Below, piece by piece: positions 47,356 through 56,367 of a DNA stretch of 64,000 bases. The position numbers and the translations under genes were made by a program. The notes below the pieces were generated by a model that was not told the origin of the DNA, did no database searches, and saw nothing but the letters and a program-made list of their open reading frames with translations. Source of the stretch: Spongiivirga citrea (GTDB lineage: Bacteria > Bacteroidota > Bacteroidia > Flavobacteriales > Flavobacteriaceae); assembly GCF_010671565.1 (NCBI RefSeq), contig NZ_JAABOQ010000008.1, positions 94,962-158,961 on the forward strand, written 5' to 3'. Within the stretch, counting starts at the first letter, position 1. Each line of letters begins with the position of its first letter.

Positions 47356-49056
47356 TTAATTACTCTCATTTGCTAAAAAACCAAGTACATATACCGCTGC
47401 TGAATTCCAGTTTAGGCATATTTCATTACTCGCATAACTTGCTTCGTCATCTGCCCAAGCTTTCATTGGCGCTTCGTTGTTAGGATATGTTACCTCATTC
47501 TTGTCTTGTTTCCGACTATTTGGCCCTCCTGAAATGAATCCAGGAACAGGTTCTAATACTTCATCTCCAGCACTTTGACGATGGTGAATAAACATCGGAG
47601 TTTTATCACCAAAACCAGTTACAAAGCTATAAGCTGTGGCATTTTTACCAAATACATAATCTGCAATTTCTTGTACTGTTTTTAAGTATATTGGCTTTTT
47701 CGTGATTCTGTAGGCATTTGCCACGATCATAGCTGTATTGAAGATGTCGCTATTCGATCCCCATTGAAAATCGGATAATGGTTGAAAGTAAGCTGTTTTT
47801 TCTGTTAGTTCTACTAACTCATCTGCGGCAAGTACAAGTTCCGTTTCTAATTTTGTTTTAAGCGGGCCATCTTCTAAATGATCTATAAGTGCAATTGCAC
47901 CTATATAGTGCATGTGATTTGCCCAACTTTCTCCTGGTTTAAAGCTAAAGTCAACTTTACTTGATCTTATATCTTCTAAATATGACTCTTGTTGAGTAGT
48001 CAAATATAACTCGGCTGCTGCCCAGTAAAATTCCTGACTAAAATCACTATCGCCATATTCACCTGTTACAACATTTTCTGGGTTTTTGTATGCAATTTCA
48101 GGATTCTTTTTTGCCCAATTATATGCCTTTATAGCGGCCGACATACAGGTGTTTGAATATGCTGAATCAATCTCTTTAAAGGCTTGAGCCATTTTAGCAG
48201 CAACGGCTGCAAAGTCTAAAGTTGCTGTGGTTGATTTTCCGATTATAAAGCGTTCTTCAGTAGCCTTTTCTGGCAGGATCATTCCTGTAAAACGTTTGGT
48301 AGTCAATTTAAAGAAAACGCCTCCATCATGATCTTGCATTCTTAGAAGCCAATTCATTTCATATTTCAATTCATCAAGAAGATCTGAATTCCCATTTCCG
48401 CTTTCTGGAATATTCAAAGTATTGTCTTTGTGAAAATCGGGATATTGCTCATGTAGCGTTAACATTTGTCCAAGAGGGTAAGAACCATTTACCACATATT
48501 TTCCAAAGTCACCGGCGTCATACCAGCCTCCCCAACCGTCCATAGTTCCTTCTTTATTTGTCGAAGGATGAAAACTCACATTATTATCGGGATGGCCAGC
48601 TTTGCGATGCCATTTTCCTGCATGCTTTTCTGGAAGATCGGTACTAGCACGTTGATAATACAATGCTTTTATTACTGCTCTGGCTGATTCATCAAGAATA
48701 TTATTATTAATATCGAAGGCATGTGAATAGCCTAAATTTTCAACATACAATCGATAGCTGCCTGGAACGGAAAAAGTAGAAAAATCAGCTATCTGAACTG
48801 TTTCCCCAGCTAAATCCCATTTTTGCAAAGTGCTAAGCTCACCTTCAAAAACTGATTTGTTATTGGCAAGATCAATTAGTTGAAATTTACTTGTATTATC
48901 TCCTTCAACAATAACTGCTTTTTTAGGAGCATTAGGATAATAGCCTACCTGATTAATGCGAATGGAATCGGCTTTGGAATTATCAATTTCTGGTAATGGT
49001 TGTTGACAACTCGCCACTAAAAAAAAGCAGCAAACTAAGTGGAAAAGGTACTTCAT
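47356..49056 (-). CDS. Glycoside hydrolase family 9 lipoprotein
   Basis: This 566-residue protein has a lipobox at Cys17 (FLVASC), an N-terminal Ig-like CelD_N domain (about 30-115) and a GH9 alpha6-barrel. Catalytic features: the DAGDFGKY motif (Asp180-Asp183), the HHRQSA substrate-binding motif and the general acid Glu545 in SNEICLNWNSAAVY. GH9 enzymes attack beta-1,4 (or mixed-linkage) glucans; some marine relatives act on short oligomers. It is located on the periplasmic or outer face. GH1 follows directly. Confidence 0.94.
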   Translation of the reverse strand: MKYLFHLVCCFFLVASCQQPLPEIDNSKADSIRINQVGYYPNAPKKAVIVEGDNTSKFQLIDLANNKSVFEGELSTLQKWDLAGETVQIADFSTFSVPGSYRLYVENLGYSHAFDINNNILDESARAVIKALYYQRASTDLPEKHAGKWHRKAGHPDNNVSFHPSTNKEGTMDGWGGWYDAGDFGKYVVNGSYPLGQMLTLHEQYPDFHKDNTLNIPESGNGNSDLLDELKYEMNWLLRMQDHDGGVFFKLTTKRFTGMILPEKATEERFIIGKSTTATLDFAAVAAKMAQAFKEIDSAYSNTCMSAAIKAYNWAKKNPEIAYKNPENVVTGEYGDSDFSQEFYWAAAELYLTTQQESYLEDIRSSKVDFSFKPGESWANHMHYIGAIALIDHLEDGPLKTKLETELVLAADELVELTEKTAYFQPLSDFQWGSNSDIFNTAMIVANAYRITKKPIYLKTVQEIADYVFGKNATAYSFVTGFGDKTPMFIHHRQSAGDEVLEPVPGFISGGPNSRKQDKNEVTYPNNEAPMKAWADDEASYASNEICLNWNSAAVYVLGFLANESN

Positions 49057-49127
49057 TGGTTAAAATTTCGACTAAAGATAAAAGAATGAATGACAGAGCC
49101 GAATGGAAAGAGTTTCTTTCAATATGT

Positions 49128-49541
49128 TTAGCCAACGATATCGTTATCGGTTCGCTGCCAAACCTTATCAGCTTTTAATTGAAATGAGCCTAAATGCTTA
49201 AAATTACATTCGTCTGGTGCAATTAGCGAAAGGAATGTGTTTTTATCCATTTTCTCATAAAGATGGTAGATTTCTCCAATAATTGGCTCAAAATTAAATT
49301 TTGCGTTATAAATGATGTTGTTGTATTCAAACTCCGTCATGAGTTTTTCGTAGGCCGCTTTTAATTCTTCATAACGTGTTTCAAACAGATGATTTGCACT
49401 GTTAATATTTCTGTTTTTCCAAAGCGCAATGTCATCAATTTTGATAACAGGCGAACCTACATTAGTGGCATAAGGAAGCATGTGTGCCTCGTATTGTTCT
49501 GTATCTTCATTGAATACAATATTATCTGGTTTTTTCTTCAT
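49128..49541 (-). CDS. DUF2452 protein
   Basis: From ATG 49541 the product is 137 residues, beginning MKKKPDNIVFNEDTEQYEAHMLPYATNVGSP; a longer frame to 49619 exists, but the -7 box at 49570-49577 would put that start before the transcript. The protein is cytoplasmic with no signal peptide, mostly helical (YEELKAAYEKLMTEFEYN) and ends in a small beta segment. DUF2452 is conserved in Bacteroidota with no known role. Confidence 0.85.
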   Translation of the reverse strand: MKKKPDNIVFNEDTEQYEAHMLPYATNVGSPVIKIDDIALWKNRNINSANHLFETRYEELKAAYEKLMTEFEYNNIIYNAKFNFEPIIGEIYHLYEKMDKNTFLSLIAPDECNFKHLGSFQLKADKVWQRTDNDIVG

Positions 49542-49569
49542 AGCAATAGCATGCAATTTGTACTTTGTA

Positions 49570-49577
49570 CAAAGATA
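49570..49577 (-). promoter_or_regulatory. -7 box for the DUF2452 gene
   Basis: The minus strand reads TATCTTTG, matching TAnnTTTG, 28 bases before ATG 49541. It decides the shorter start of the gene. No TTG element is evident. Confidence 0.45.
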
Positions 49578-49638
49578 CTGAAATACTATGCGAGGACTTC
49601 TAAATGCTATTTTAAGCATTACAACATTTTTTTGTTAA

Positions 49639-51003
49639 TCAAATATTGTATGCACTCTTATTAATAGTAACCTTTTTACCACCGCTATTAATTGCCTCAT
49701 GTATCTTATATATACAAAGTTCACTTTTGTATGATGCTAAAGCATTGTAGTTCAACTTTTCATTACCAATGATCGCCTCAATAAAATTGTATAAATGGGC
49801 TGTATGCGAATTAAGATTATACACCTTATCCATTTCTAGCATTTCATTAATTTCATAACTTACTTGGGGTGCAGTTTCCGTGATTCCAGAATCGCCTTGC
49901 TCTTTTGATTTGTATGATGCCAAACCGCCTAGATTTTTAAGAAAACCATTGTCAATATACTTTTGCCATTCATTTGCTTTCACTCTGGATTCTCGGTAAA
50001 TTTTATTGTCTTTTCCTTCTGAAATAATAAACGCACCCTTGTCTCCTATAAATCGTTCATTAACACCGATTGCTCGTGAATGCGAGATATTTTCATAAAT
50101 CCCAATTGCCTTGCCATTAGGGGTGTCGTATTCTAAAATAGTTGCCATGGTGTCAGCCTGCTCTAGGCCATAATAAGAGTTGTTTCCGGTAGCATATATT
50201 GTGTGCGGGTATGCATTAAAAAACCAATTGAAAATATCTATTTGATGCGACCCTAGGTCAGATACAACGCCCCCGCCTAATTTCTTATAATTTCGCCAAT
50301 TATAAACTTGATCTTGTGTTTCAAATCCGTAATTTTTGATAACTGCCATATCTAGATCTTCTTGACGACTTTTGGGAAAGCTATATATTTTTGATCGATT
50401 CCATTGGCCTATAGCATGTGTAAGATTACCAAATATTTTTTCTTGCTGTATTAGTTTTTGGTACATAAATCTGTATCGATCATTACTTCTTCTTTGGCGT
50501 CCTATTTGAAGTAATTTTCCTGTTTTTTTCATGGCTTTAGCCATTTTTTTAGCATCTCTTAGATTGTTAGACATCGCTTTTTCGCAATACACGTGCAAAC
50601 CACTTTCCATCGCATCTACGGTATGCTGCATATGCCAAAAATCAGGCGTTGTTAAAACAACAGCATCTAGGTTTTCTTTAGCAAGCATTTCGTAAAAATC
50701 TTCATAAGCACTTATCTTAGTATTATATCTCCTTTCAAAACGACGCTTTGCTCCATCTCTTCTACTTTTTACTATATCGCAAACAGCAACCAGATTAGCA
50801 CTTTCAATTTTGGGGATATTACTAAAAATTACACCACGACCGCGCACTCCACAACCTACCACACCAATATTTACCTTTTCTCTGGAAAATAGGGGGTTGG
50901 CTATAATGTTAAATGGTTTTGCTAACACTAACCCGGTTCCTATCAAAGCGCTTTTTTTCATAAAATCGCGCCGTGTATTTTCTGGTTTCATTTTGTTGCT
51001 CAT
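49639..51003 (-). CDS. Tat-exported Gfo/Idh/MocA-family oxidoreductase
   Basis: This 454-residue protein has a twin-arginine signal (NTRRDFMKKSALIGTG), an N-terminal Rossmann domain (VGVVGCGVRGRG at about 47-58; EKAMSN region) and the C-terminal alpha/beta domain (GGGVVSDLGSHQIDIFNW). The fold binds NAD(P), and secreted members act on sugars or glycosidic substrates in the periplasm, probably with tightly bound cofactor. It starts 10 bases after the apbE stop, so the two are cotranscribed. Confidence 0.92.
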   Translation of the reverse strand: MSNKMKPENTRRDFMKKSALIGTGLVLAKPFNIIANPLFSREKVNIGVVGCGVRGRGVIFSNIPKIESANLVAVCDIVKSRRDGAKRRFERRYNTKISAYEDFYEMLAKENLDAVVLTTPDFWHMQHTVDAMESGLHVYCEKAMSNNLRDAKKMAKAMKKTGKLLQIGRQRRSNDRYRFMYQKLIQQEKIFGNLTHAIGQWNRSKIYSFPKSRQEDLDMAVIKNYGFETQDQVYNWRNYKKLGGGVVSDLGSHQIDIFNWFFNAYPHTIYATGNNSYYGLEQADTMATILEYDTPNGKAIGIYENISHSRAIGVNERFIGDKGAFIISEGKDNKIYRESRVKANEWQKYIDNGFLKNLGGLASYKSKEQGDSGITETAPQVSYEINEMLEMDKVYNLNSHTAHLYNFIEAIIGNEKLNYNALASYKSELCIYKIHEAINSGGKKVTINKSAYNI

Positions 51004-51013
51004 GACTTCTGTT

Positions 51014-51901
51014 TTAATTGCTATTTGTTAGCGTTTCGATTTTTCCATTTTTTATGTAGGCCACCCAATTTAGGCTGTCTATTTGATTGACTACTTCTTT
51101 AAGTTCTTCCTCTGGCATAACAAAAAAAGCTGTTGAGAGGGCATCTGATAATGCTGCATTATCTGTACATACCCAAACACGGTCAAACTGATCTTTAAGT
51201 TCATTTCTTCCGGTTTTAGGATTAAAAATATGTGCACCTTGCCAGTAGGTGCCAGATGCTGATATGCTAGTGTTTTTTAATTGGACGTTTTTACAATCTG
51301 TGGGTGATGTAAGTTGATATGACCAAGAGGTATTGGGTGATGCGTTATTACCAGATAATATGGTACTATCTCCTGCTTCTAAAGTGTAAATATTAATTCC
51401 GTTTTCTTCTAAGAAATCTTTTACGCTGTCTAGGGCATATCCTTTTCCTATAGCTCCTAGATCAATCTTAATTCCTTCATTAATGCAATAAACTTTGGGT
51501 TGATCAGGGTCCACGTAAATACTGGCTTCGGTTGATATTTTGTACGCCTTTTTTAATGCATCGTTTACTTCATTTGCGTTAAGAATACCTTCCTTAGCAC
51601 CTTTAAAAATATTCATATATTCTCCAACATTGATGTTGAATGCTCCATAGGTTTTTTTGCTAATAGCTATGGCGTTCTTTATAATTTCCCAAGTTTCAAG
51701 TTCAATGGGTAAATGCTCATTTTTCTTTAATCTATTTATTCTTGAAATATCACTATCTGGAATAAATCTGCTGAGTGTTAATTCCAGATCATCAACAATT
51801 GCAAAGGCCTCTTGCATAATTGCTTTAGAGGTTTCTTCATGTTCAGTTTGAATTTGAAATCTAAACTGAGTGGCCATTGCCTGGTGTTCTTCAGTATACA
51901 T
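51014..51901 (-). CDS. apbE: ApbE-like FAD:protein FMN transferase without signal peptide
   Basis: ApbE attaches FMN covalently to Thr/Ser of target flavoproteins using FAD. The 295-residue protein has the family signatures LSRFIPDSDISRIN, GAFNINVGE, IDLGAIGKGYALD, HIFNPKTG and ALSDALSTAFFVM. The usual lipoprotein or signal sequence is absent: the protein begins directly at the domain (MYTEEHQAMATQ), and upstream in-frame codons run into a TAG without an ATG. It may therefore be cytoplasmic. It is sandwiched between a small exported protein and a Tat oxidoreductase. Confidence 0.9.
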   Translation of the reverse strand: MYTEEHQAMATQFRFQIQTEHEETSKAIMQEAFAIVDDLELTLSRFIPDSDISRINRLKKNEHLPIELETWEIIKNAIAISKKTYGAFNINVGEYMNIFKGAKEGILNANEVNDALKKAYKISTEASIYVDPDQPKVYCINEGIKIDLGAIGKGYALDSVKDFLEENGINIYTLEAGDSTILSGNNASPNTSWSYQLTSPTDCKNVQLKNTSISASGTYWQGAHIFNPKTGRNELKDQFDRVWVCTDNAALSDALSTAFFVMPEEELKEVVNQIDSLNWVAYIKNGKIETLTNSN

Positions 51902-51927
51902 AAGAATGTGATTTATTAGGGTAGGAT

Positions 51928-52425
51928 TTAATTCGCTCTAGCAAACACTTTGTTTAGTCTTTGTGTAATTAAATATGCGTATTCATAGGCATCTACTAGC
52001 ACAGATTCTCCGGTAATTGCATCTACTTCATCCATTTTAGAATCTCCGTCACTTGAAGTGGTCAATACAATGATTTTATTTTTTATTGAAGTATTGGCCC
52101 GTATGAATCTTTTTACCGATCTAGGAGGATTTAGAAACTCCCAACTATGCAGAATAACAATGGCATCCCAGTTGTTAACATTCAAATCTTTTAATGCTGA
52201 AAGCTCGGTTACTTTAAAGTTAACATCATCAAAATTTAATTCCAGCTCTTCTACCACTTCATTTTTGAAATCACTATCCTGTTTAGATAGGAGCACTTTA
52301 TACGGTTTTTTATTCTCAACAATATTTGCTATTTCTTGGGCACGGCTATGGAAGCAAAAGGCGCTCAGAAAAAATAGGAGAACAACGATCTTAAAACCGC
52401 TTTTGTAATATGCAAAGCTCTTCAT
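51928..52425 (-). CDS. Small exported protein with flavodoxin-like pattern
   Basis: This 165-residue protein has a signal peptide (about 1-29, ending FHSRAQ) and an alternating beta/alpha domain: YKVLLSK, VNFKVTEL, WDAIVILHSWE, NKIIVLTTSSDGD. The last motif resembles the flavodoxin-like fold, but the FMN-loop residues are not convincing. It is the first gene of the run with apbE and the oxidoreductase (26-base gap). Function is unknown. Confidence 0.75.
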   Translation of the reverse strand: MKSFAYYKSGFKIVVLLFFLSAFCFHSRAQEIANIVENKKPYKVLLSKQDSDFKNEVVEELELNFDDVNFKVTELSALKDLNVNNWDAIVILHSWEFLNPPRSVKRFIRANTSIKNKIIVLTTSSDGDSKMDEVDAITGESVLVDAYEYAYLITQRLNKVFARAN

Positions 52426-52740
52426 GGTTTAGGAATTATCTGCACTAAGTTAGAGATACATAGGAAGGCTAACTATGACCAAAATCAGCTTCATGATCAA
52501 AATGTTAATCTGACCCACAACAATTAAATTCGGGCCAGTGGAGATTGGATTAACTATTGAGAAGTTCATTAATCACTTTTTTCGTTCTCCTGATACAAGT
52601 AATGAAATTTCATTAAAGTGTTCAAACCTAAAAAAAAAGCTATTGTCTATGCCTTTTGAAGCCAAATCATATCGTTTTTGGAAAAAGACAATATAAATTT
52701 GTGTACTTTTAATTATTCTACTTGAAATAGCATCTTCATC
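52426..52740. other. Divergent intergenic region
   Basis: No gene. It holds a perfect 16-bp palindrome TAATGAAATTTCATTA (52600-52615), possibly an operator, and a TAAATTTG -7 box (52694-52701) for the histidine phosphatase gene, 40 bases before its ATG. A TTG lies only 13 bases upstream of the box, which is short. Confidence 0.4.
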
Positions 52741-53271
52741 ATGAAAAAAGTCATAATCTTTATACTACTTTTTACTGCCAGCTTTTATTTACAAGCGCAA
52801 GAAGATGTAGCCACCACATATTATTTTGTACGTCATGCTGAAAAACAAGTGGATGGAACTAGAAACCCTCATTTGACAGAAGAGGGTAAAGCTCGTGCCA
52901 ACAAATTGGGGACTATGTTTAAAAATGAAAAGATAGATGTTATTTACACAACAGATTATTACCGAACTAAAGAAACGGCATCAGGCATAGCCGTTGCTAT
53001 GAAGATGCCTGAAAAGCTTGAGCCAGGAAGTATATTTAATATTACAGTAAAAGCATACGATCCGCGTGACATAAATTTACCTCAATTTCTTAAGGAGACT
53101 AAAGGTAAGAGAGTGGTAGTGGTAGGACATAGTAATACGACTCCAAATTTTGTAAATTCTATCTTAGGTAAGAAAAAGTACGAACAAATCGACGAATCTG
53201 TTTATGGTAATGTGTATATCGTTACTGTAATTGGCGACAAGGCAGAAGCTACTTTATTCAATATCGATTAG
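52741..53271 (+). CDS. Exported histidine phosphatase (phosphoglycerate mutase-like)
   Basis: This 176-residue protein has a signal peptide (about 1-20, ending YLQAQ) and a short histidine-phosphatase domain: the RH pair (Arg31, His32 in YYFVRHAEK), IYTTDYYRTKETA and the second catalytic His in VVVGHSNTT. It is SixA-like in size but periplasmic. The substrate is unknown. It precedes the propeller regulator by 51 bases. Confidence 0.9.
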   Translation: MKKVIIFILLFTASFYLQAQEDVATTYYFVRHAEKQVDGTRNPHLTEEGKARANKLGTMFKNEKIDVIYTTDYYRTKETASGIAVAMKMPEKLEPGSIFNITVKAYDPRDINLPQFLKETKGKRVVVVGHSNTTPNFVNSILGKKKYEQIDESVYGNVYIVTVIGDKAEATLFNID

Positions 53272-53322
53272 TTTTTCTAGGCTTTCATTACTAGTTTAAA
53301 TATTTTTCTTCATCTTTAATGC

Positions 53323-56118
53323 ATGAGATTTTTTTGTGCAATACTCATTTTTGGTGCTTTTCAGTTTGTGTTTGGGCAAGAACTCCCGCCAGTTCAAAAT
53401 TTTTACCCTAAAGATTATCATAGCGAAAATCAAAACTGGTCTATCTCTCAGTCCGATTCTAAATTAATTTATGTAGCTAACAGTAAGGGCTTGTTAGAAT
53501 TTAACGGTGCGAGCTGGCAATTATATCCATCTCCAAACGAAACAATCATGCGATCTGTATATGTCGTAAACGATCGCATTTACACAGGTTGTTTTATGCA
53601 ATTTGGATATTGGACGAAAACTACATTGGGTATATTAAGTTATACCTCATTATCTGATAAAATTGCGAGCGATCTTCTAGAAGATGAAGAATTTTGGAAT
53701 ATAATTGCATTAGACGATTCTATTATTTTTCAGTCTTTAAAGCGTATTTACGTCTATAATGTCAAGGATCAATCATTTACTACAATTGATTCTAAGAATA
53801 AGATCACTAAAATTTTTAAAGCAGGAAAGCGTATTTATTTCCAGCGATTAAACGAGGGTTTGTTCAAAATTGAATACGGAAGGGATGTGCTAGTTTTTGA
53901 TGATGAGATCGTGAAAGAAGATGAGGTAATAGCTATTTTCGAACAAAACGGTAATCAGGTTATACTTACCCAGCATAATGGTTTTTATAAACAAGAGGAT
54001 GGGATTTTAGTCTTTGACGATCGTTTCCCTAATAATATATTATCCAAGGAAAGCTTGTATGACGGTATTCAATTAGATGACGGTAATTTTGTTTTAGGAA
54101 CAATTGCTAATGGTTTAATTTATATTGATGATGTTGGTGAGATAGCATATCAACTGGACCAAGATCGCGGACTTGCCAATAATACGGTTTTAGCTCTTTA
54201 TGAAGATGTAGACAGTAATATTTGGCTGGGTCTAGATAACGGTATAAGCTACATTAATACGAAATCACTGTTCACAGTATTTAATGATAATAAAGGGATA
54301 CTCGGTAGTATTTATGCTTCAGTTGTTTATAATGGCAATTTGTATTTGGGGACCAACCAAGGTCTTTTTTATAGAAAGTTTGATAGTAATGATGAGTTTA
54401 AGTTTATTGAAAACACGCAGGGACAAGTCTGGTTTTTAAAGGAAATTTCCGGAACATTATTCTGTGGCCACAATACGGGAACCTATGAAGTAAAGGGAGA
54501 TGCGGTAGTAAAAATAGCTGGGATTGAAGGGACTTGGAAGATATCTACTATAAATAACAGACCGGATTTACTATTGCAAGGAAATTATGATGGATTGTAT
54601 GTGCTAAAACAATCTAACAGTAGCTGGACGCTTAGAAACAAGATTAAGAACTTCAACAACTCGGTACGCTATTTTGAACTTTTAAACGGACTACTATTCG
54701 TAAATCACGAGTATAATGGTGTTTTTAAAATGGAAATTGATACGGATTTCTATGAAGCCCGAAATGTCACTATCGATACTACTATCAAAGGATCGAATTC
54801 GGGGATGATCAAGTATAATAACGAGCTTTTGTATGCTTATAAAAAAGGAATTTTTAAATATGATGCCACCAACAAAAAATTTATAAAAGATGATTTTTTA
54901 AGTGGTATTTATACAGAAGATGAATATGAGTCAGGCAAGCTCGTCCTAGATGAAAAAGATAATCTTTTATGGGGATTTGCCCAGACGAATATAAGTTTTA
55001 TAGAACCATCAAAGCTTACAAATACCGCTAATATTAGAAGTGTTCCACTTACTAAGGAAATGAGGAAAGGTATTTTGGGTTATGAAAGTATTACACGATT
55101 GGGTGATCAAAACAGCTACTTGTTAGGGACTACTTCAGGGTATATTAATCTTGATGTGGATAAAATGTTAGAACCAGATTTCGAGGTGCACATATCTTCA
55201 ATATCTAATAGGGATATAAAAGAGAAAGAAGGCCTCTTAAACAAAAACGATGTAGGAGATTTCAAAAACAATGAGAACGATATTGTAATTAAATATTATA
55301 CCCCAGAATTTAATAAATATATCGCTACCTATTATCAATTTCAGCTAGAAGGGACAGGAGATGATTGGAGTGATTGGTCGGAAACATCCACTAGTAGTTT
55401 TGAAAATTTATCCTATGGCGACTATGTGTTTTCCGTTAAAGCTAAAATAGGCAATAAGGTATCTAATAATACTGCTACATATTCATTTTCCATTGCAAAG
55501 CCATGGTATATTTCGAACTTGATGTTGGTCTTATATGCGATAGGAATTGTTTTGTTCTCATTTTTTATGCATACAAATTATAGGCGTTACTATAGAAAGC
55601 AACGCGAAAAATTAATACTTAAGAACAAACAGGAACTACAGTTGGCTCAAGCAGAAAACGAAAAAGAAATCATCCAGATAAAGAATGAGCAGCTTAAAAA
55701 GGAAAATAAGAGTAAAAGTAAGGAGCTAGCCGCCTCTACAATGAGCATTGTTAAGAAGAACGAACTACTTACTACTATAAAAAACGAACTTGATAAGATT
55801 GACGATAAGAATGTGACTAGGTCGGTAGTCAAAATTATTAATGCGAATCTGAATGAAAGCGATGACTGGGAATTCTTCAAAAAAGCGTTTAATAATGCTG
55901 ATAGTAAGTTTCTTAAAAAGCTGAAGAAGGTACACCCTTCATTGTCACCAAATGACCTTAAATTATGTGCTTATCTACGGTTGAATTTATCATCAAAAGA
56001 AATAGCCCAATTATTTCATATTTCACCTCGTAGTGTTGAGATTAAAAGGTATCGACTTCGCAAAAAAATGGACTTGAAACACGAAGAAAACCTCGTCAAT
56101 TACATTTTGAAGCTTTAG
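53323..56118 (+). CDS. Membrane-bound one-component regulator (propeller, Y_Y_Y, LuxR-type HTH)
   Basis: This 931-residue protein has a signal peptide (ending FVFGQ), a periplasmic propeller sensor (about 25-650, with NIWLGLDNGISYINT and LYLGTNQGLFYR), a Y_Y_Y domain (about 655-735), one transmembrane helix (about 738-758), a long coiled coil (about 760-835) and a C-terminal LuxR-type helix-turn-helix (about 865-931, LSSKEIAQLFHISPRSVEIKRYRLRKKM). No kinase or receiver domain is present, so DNA binding would happen from the membrane. It lies directly upstream of the glucan operon and is its likely regulator. Confidence 0.92.
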   Translation: MRFFCAILIFGAFQFVFGQELPPVQNFYPKDYHSENQNWSISQSDSKLIYVANSKGLLEFNGASWQLYPSPNETIMRSVYVVNDRIYTGCFMQFGYWTKTTLGILSYTSLSDKIASDLLEDEEFWNIIALDDSIIFQSLKRIYVYNVKDQSFTTIDSKNKITKIFKAGKRIYFQRLNEGLFKIEYGRDVLVFDDEIVKEDEVIAIFEQNGNQVILTQHNGFYKQEDGILVFDDRFPNNILSKESLYDGIQLDDGNFVLGTIANGLIYIDDVGEIAYQLDQDRGLANNTVLALYEDVDSNIWLGLDNGISYINTKSLFTVFNDNKGILGSIYASVVYNGNLYLGTNQGLFYRKFDSNDEFKFIENTQGQVWFLKEISGTLFCGHNTGTYEVKGDAVVKIAGIEGTWKISTINNRPDLLLQGNYDGLYVLKQSNSSWTLRNKIKNFNNSVRYFELLNGLLFVNHEYNGVFKMEIDTDFYEARNVTIDTTIKGSNSGMIKYNNELLYAYKKGIFKYDATNKKFIKDDFLSGIYTEDEYESGKLVLDEKDNLLWGFAQTNISFIEPSKLTNTANIRSVPLTKEMRKGILGYESITRLGDQNSYLLGTTSGYINLDVDKMLEPDFEVHISSISNRDIKEKEGLLNKNDVGDFKNNENDIVIKYYTPEFNKYIATYYQFQLEGTGDDWSDWSETSTSSFENLSYGDYVFSVKAKIGNKVSNNTATYSFSIAKPWYISNLMLVLYAIGIVLFSFFMHTNYRRYYRKQREKLILKNKQELQLAQAENEKEIIQIKNEQLKKENKSKSKELAASTMSIVKKNELLTTIKNELDKIDDKNVTRSVVKIINANLNESDDWEFFKKAFNNADSKFLKKLKKVHPSLSPNDLKLCAYLRLNLSSKEIAQLFHISPRSVEIKRYRLRKKMDLKHEENLVNYILKL

Positions 56119-56367
56119 CATACCTCAACAAGTAGCGCTTTTACCACAACATTACCTATACAGTTCTTCTTTTGTGCTTTAAATAGGCACGTTCCAAAGC
56201 TTTTTTTGTTTACTCTGCAACCCCTTGTAAATCAGTCTAAGACGGGGTTTTAACTGCTAATATCTCAAAAAAATTGCTAAATTTTTATGATGTATGTTTT
56301 TTGTAGAGGTGATTTTTAAGGATTCTTCATTCTATGCTGATAGTTTTATAGAATCAAAAATCGCTAT

